5,936 bases of DNA from NCBI GenBank assembly GCA_945875135.1, contig CAMCJO010000148.1, forward strand, positions 1-5,936, read 5' to 3'. Below, piece after piece: positions 4,776 through 5,936 of this stretch. The notes beneath the pieces were generated by a model. It searched no databases. It was given only the letters and a program-made list of their open reading frames with translations, and was not told the DNA's origin. Origin of the DNA: an uncultured Porphyromonas sp. GTDB taxonomy: Bacteria > Bacteroidota > Bacteroidia > Bacteroidales > Porphyromonadaceae. The translations under genes were made by a program, and so were the position numbers. Each line of letters starts with the position of its first letter. Positions within the stretch are counted from its first letter, which is position 1.

Positions 4776-5936
4776 CTACTTGCCCTGAGGCTTATCTAGA
4801 GAGGTGTCGATATGAGCTATCTGACGAGCCAGCTCCTTCTTTGCCTCCATATTACACTGACGCGAGATCATAATGCGCTGAGCTTGTGGCGAGCCAGCAC
4901 CATGTAGACTCTCCGTGCGGTAACCTACGGCTGCAGTACCGAGCGTGAGATTCTCGATCAGACGTAGGATGCGCATACGATTTACCGTGTCCGTACCCTT
5001 AGCACCTGCGAGGTACTTACGTACGAGCGGGCCCACCTCCTCGTGCTGCAGGTCAGCTTGGCTAGGCATCGTAACCATCAGACCGCCGGCGATGTCTTCT
5101 GCGAGACGGGTGATTTCGTAAGGATAGCGGGTTACATTCTGCTTACATACGTTGGCTAGAAGCATATCGATCAGGTAGTTGCCCGACTTCGTCTTCTTGC
5201 CCTCAGCCGAGCAAGCGATACCGCAAGCGTAGAGCGTCTCATTGAGGTGAACCATCTCGATCAGCTTGTCCTTGATGTGCGAAGCCCGAGGTACGCCATT
5301 GTAGTCAGCAGCCAGAGCAGCAGCACCGATCAGGACGTCGCCCACACCTACCTTACAGCCACCATAGGACTGACGGTGATAGCCAGCGAAGCGCTCGACA
5401 AGCATATTGGAAAACTGATACTCACGGCACATGAAGACACGCTCCATAGGTACGAAGACATGATCCATGATGAAGAGCGTCTCATGACCTCCGAAGGTTG
5501 AGTTGCCGAGATCAATGTCGGCGCCCTCCTCCATCTTGCGCGTGTCGCAAGACTGGCGACCGTAGATGATTGTGACGCCCTCCGCATCACTAGGGATGGC
5601 AAAAGAGACAGCGTAGTCAGCATCCTCCTCACGCATGGAGCAAGTAGGCATGATCAGGTGTTCGTGCGAATTGACCGACCCAGTCTGGTGAGCCTTGGCA
5701 CCCGTGACGACGATACCGTCAGGGCGTATCTCGTTAATGTGAACGTAAAGGTCGGGGTCCTCCTGCTGTGAAGGTGATAGGCTGCGGTCGCCCTTGGGGT
5801 CAGTCATAGCACCGTCCACGACGAGGTCGTTGTCCTGGCAGTACTGTACATAGTCTCTGAAGCGCTGGTGATAGTTAGTACCGCACGCCTCGTCCATCTC
5901 GTAGGTGGTAGACCAGATAGCGTTGAAAGCATCCAT
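4776..5936 (-). CDS. abfD: 4-hydroxybutyryl-CoA dehydratase (5' end outside window)
   Basis: These 386 residues are the C-terminal four-fifths of the FAD and [4Fe-4S] enzyme that turns 4-hydroxybutyryl-CoA into crotonyl-CoA; family members also isomerise vinylacetyl-CoA. Although the visible frame opens with ATG at the window edge, it is internal: relative to the Clostridium aminobutyricum enzyme, as I recall its sequence, this Met is about residue 106. About 105 residues, including cluster ligands Cys99 and Cys103, lie outside the window. The other two ligands are present, His187 and Cys194 in YHRQSYGGCK (His292 and Cys299 in the reference). Further active-site residues also line up: Thr85 (Thr190), Glu152 (Glu257), Tyr191 (Tyr296), Lys195 (Lys300), and Glu342 in YRTESLHGAG (probably Glu455). 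The loop near 294-312 looks shorter than in the clostridial protein. It is the first visible gene of the operon; promoter and true start are not in view. Confidence 0.95.
   Translation of the reverse strand: MDAFNAIWSTTYEMDEACGTNYHQRFRDYVQYCQDNDLVVDGAMTDPKGDRSLSPSQQEDPDLYVHINEIRPDGIVVTGAKAHQTGSVNSHEHLIMPTCSMREEDADYAVSFAIPSDAEGVTIIYGRQSCDTRKMEEGADIDLGNSTFGGHETLFIMDHVFVPMERVFMCREYQFSNMLVERFAGYHRQSYGGCKVGVGDVLIGAAALAADYNGVPRASHIKDKLIEMVHLNETLYACGIACSAEGKKTKSGNYLIDMLLANVCKQNVTRYPYEITRLAEDIAGGLMVTMPSQADLQHEEVGPLVRKYLAGAKGTDTVNRMRILRLIENLTLGTAAVGYRTESLHGAGSPQAQRIMISRQCNMEAKKELARQIAHIDTSLDKPQGK

Noticed and set aside
5934..5936. ATG at the window edge as the true start of abfD
   Set aside because: The family has about 105 more residues upstream, including two of the four cluster ligands; the Met is an internal conserved residue and the gene continues outside the window.

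Overview
The window most likely comes from a Porphyromonas-type anaerobe (Bacteroidota). I infer this from the gene set and order (CoA-linked succinate-semialdehyde dehydrogenase, 4-hydroxybutyrate dehydrogenase, 4-hydroxybutyrate CoA-transferase, a NifU-like protein and 4-hydroxybutyryl-CoA dehydratase), which I recall from Porphyromonas gingivalis. AT-rich leaders without Shine-Dalgarno motifs, usual in Bacteroidota, agree with this. Base composition looks balanced to moderately GC-rich by eye, so a higher-GC relative such as P. asaccharolytica or P. uenonis is possible, but I cannot fix the species.

All real genes lie on the minus strand. In transcription order they are: abfD (4776-5936, 5' end outside the window), a small NifU-like gene (4470-4763), abfT (3073-4359), 4hbD (1942-3057) and sucD (364-1722). 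Gaps are 12, 110, 15 and 219 bp. The two long gaps are both filled by repeats: the 110-bp gap holds short 14-bp and 9-bp tandem repeats, and the 219-bp gap holds a 175-bp non-coding MITE-like insertion with terminal inverted repeats and a perfect 5-bp target duplication (ATGAT). Removing the insertion and one duplication leaves a 39-bp gap, so 4hbD and sucD were probably close operon neighbours before it arrived.

Together the enzymes form the succinate-to-butyrate branch: succinyl-CoA -> succinate semialdehyde (SucD) -> 4-hydroxybutyrate (4HbD) -> 4-hydroxybutyryl-CoA (AbfT) -> crotonyl-CoA (AbfD), which other genes would reduce to butyryl-CoA. The NifU-like protein could supply the [4Fe-4S] cluster of AbfD.

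The first 363 bases have no gene. They hold a five-unit array of a 22-bp palindromic repeat at the window edge (6-107), an imperfectly understood hairpin (168-197), a strong hairpin that is the likely operon terminator (254-292), and a small 11-bp direct repeat (321-349). I see no tRNA, rRNA, CRISPR array or phage gene. The core pathway is known; the less ordinary material is the inserted element and the repeat arrays.
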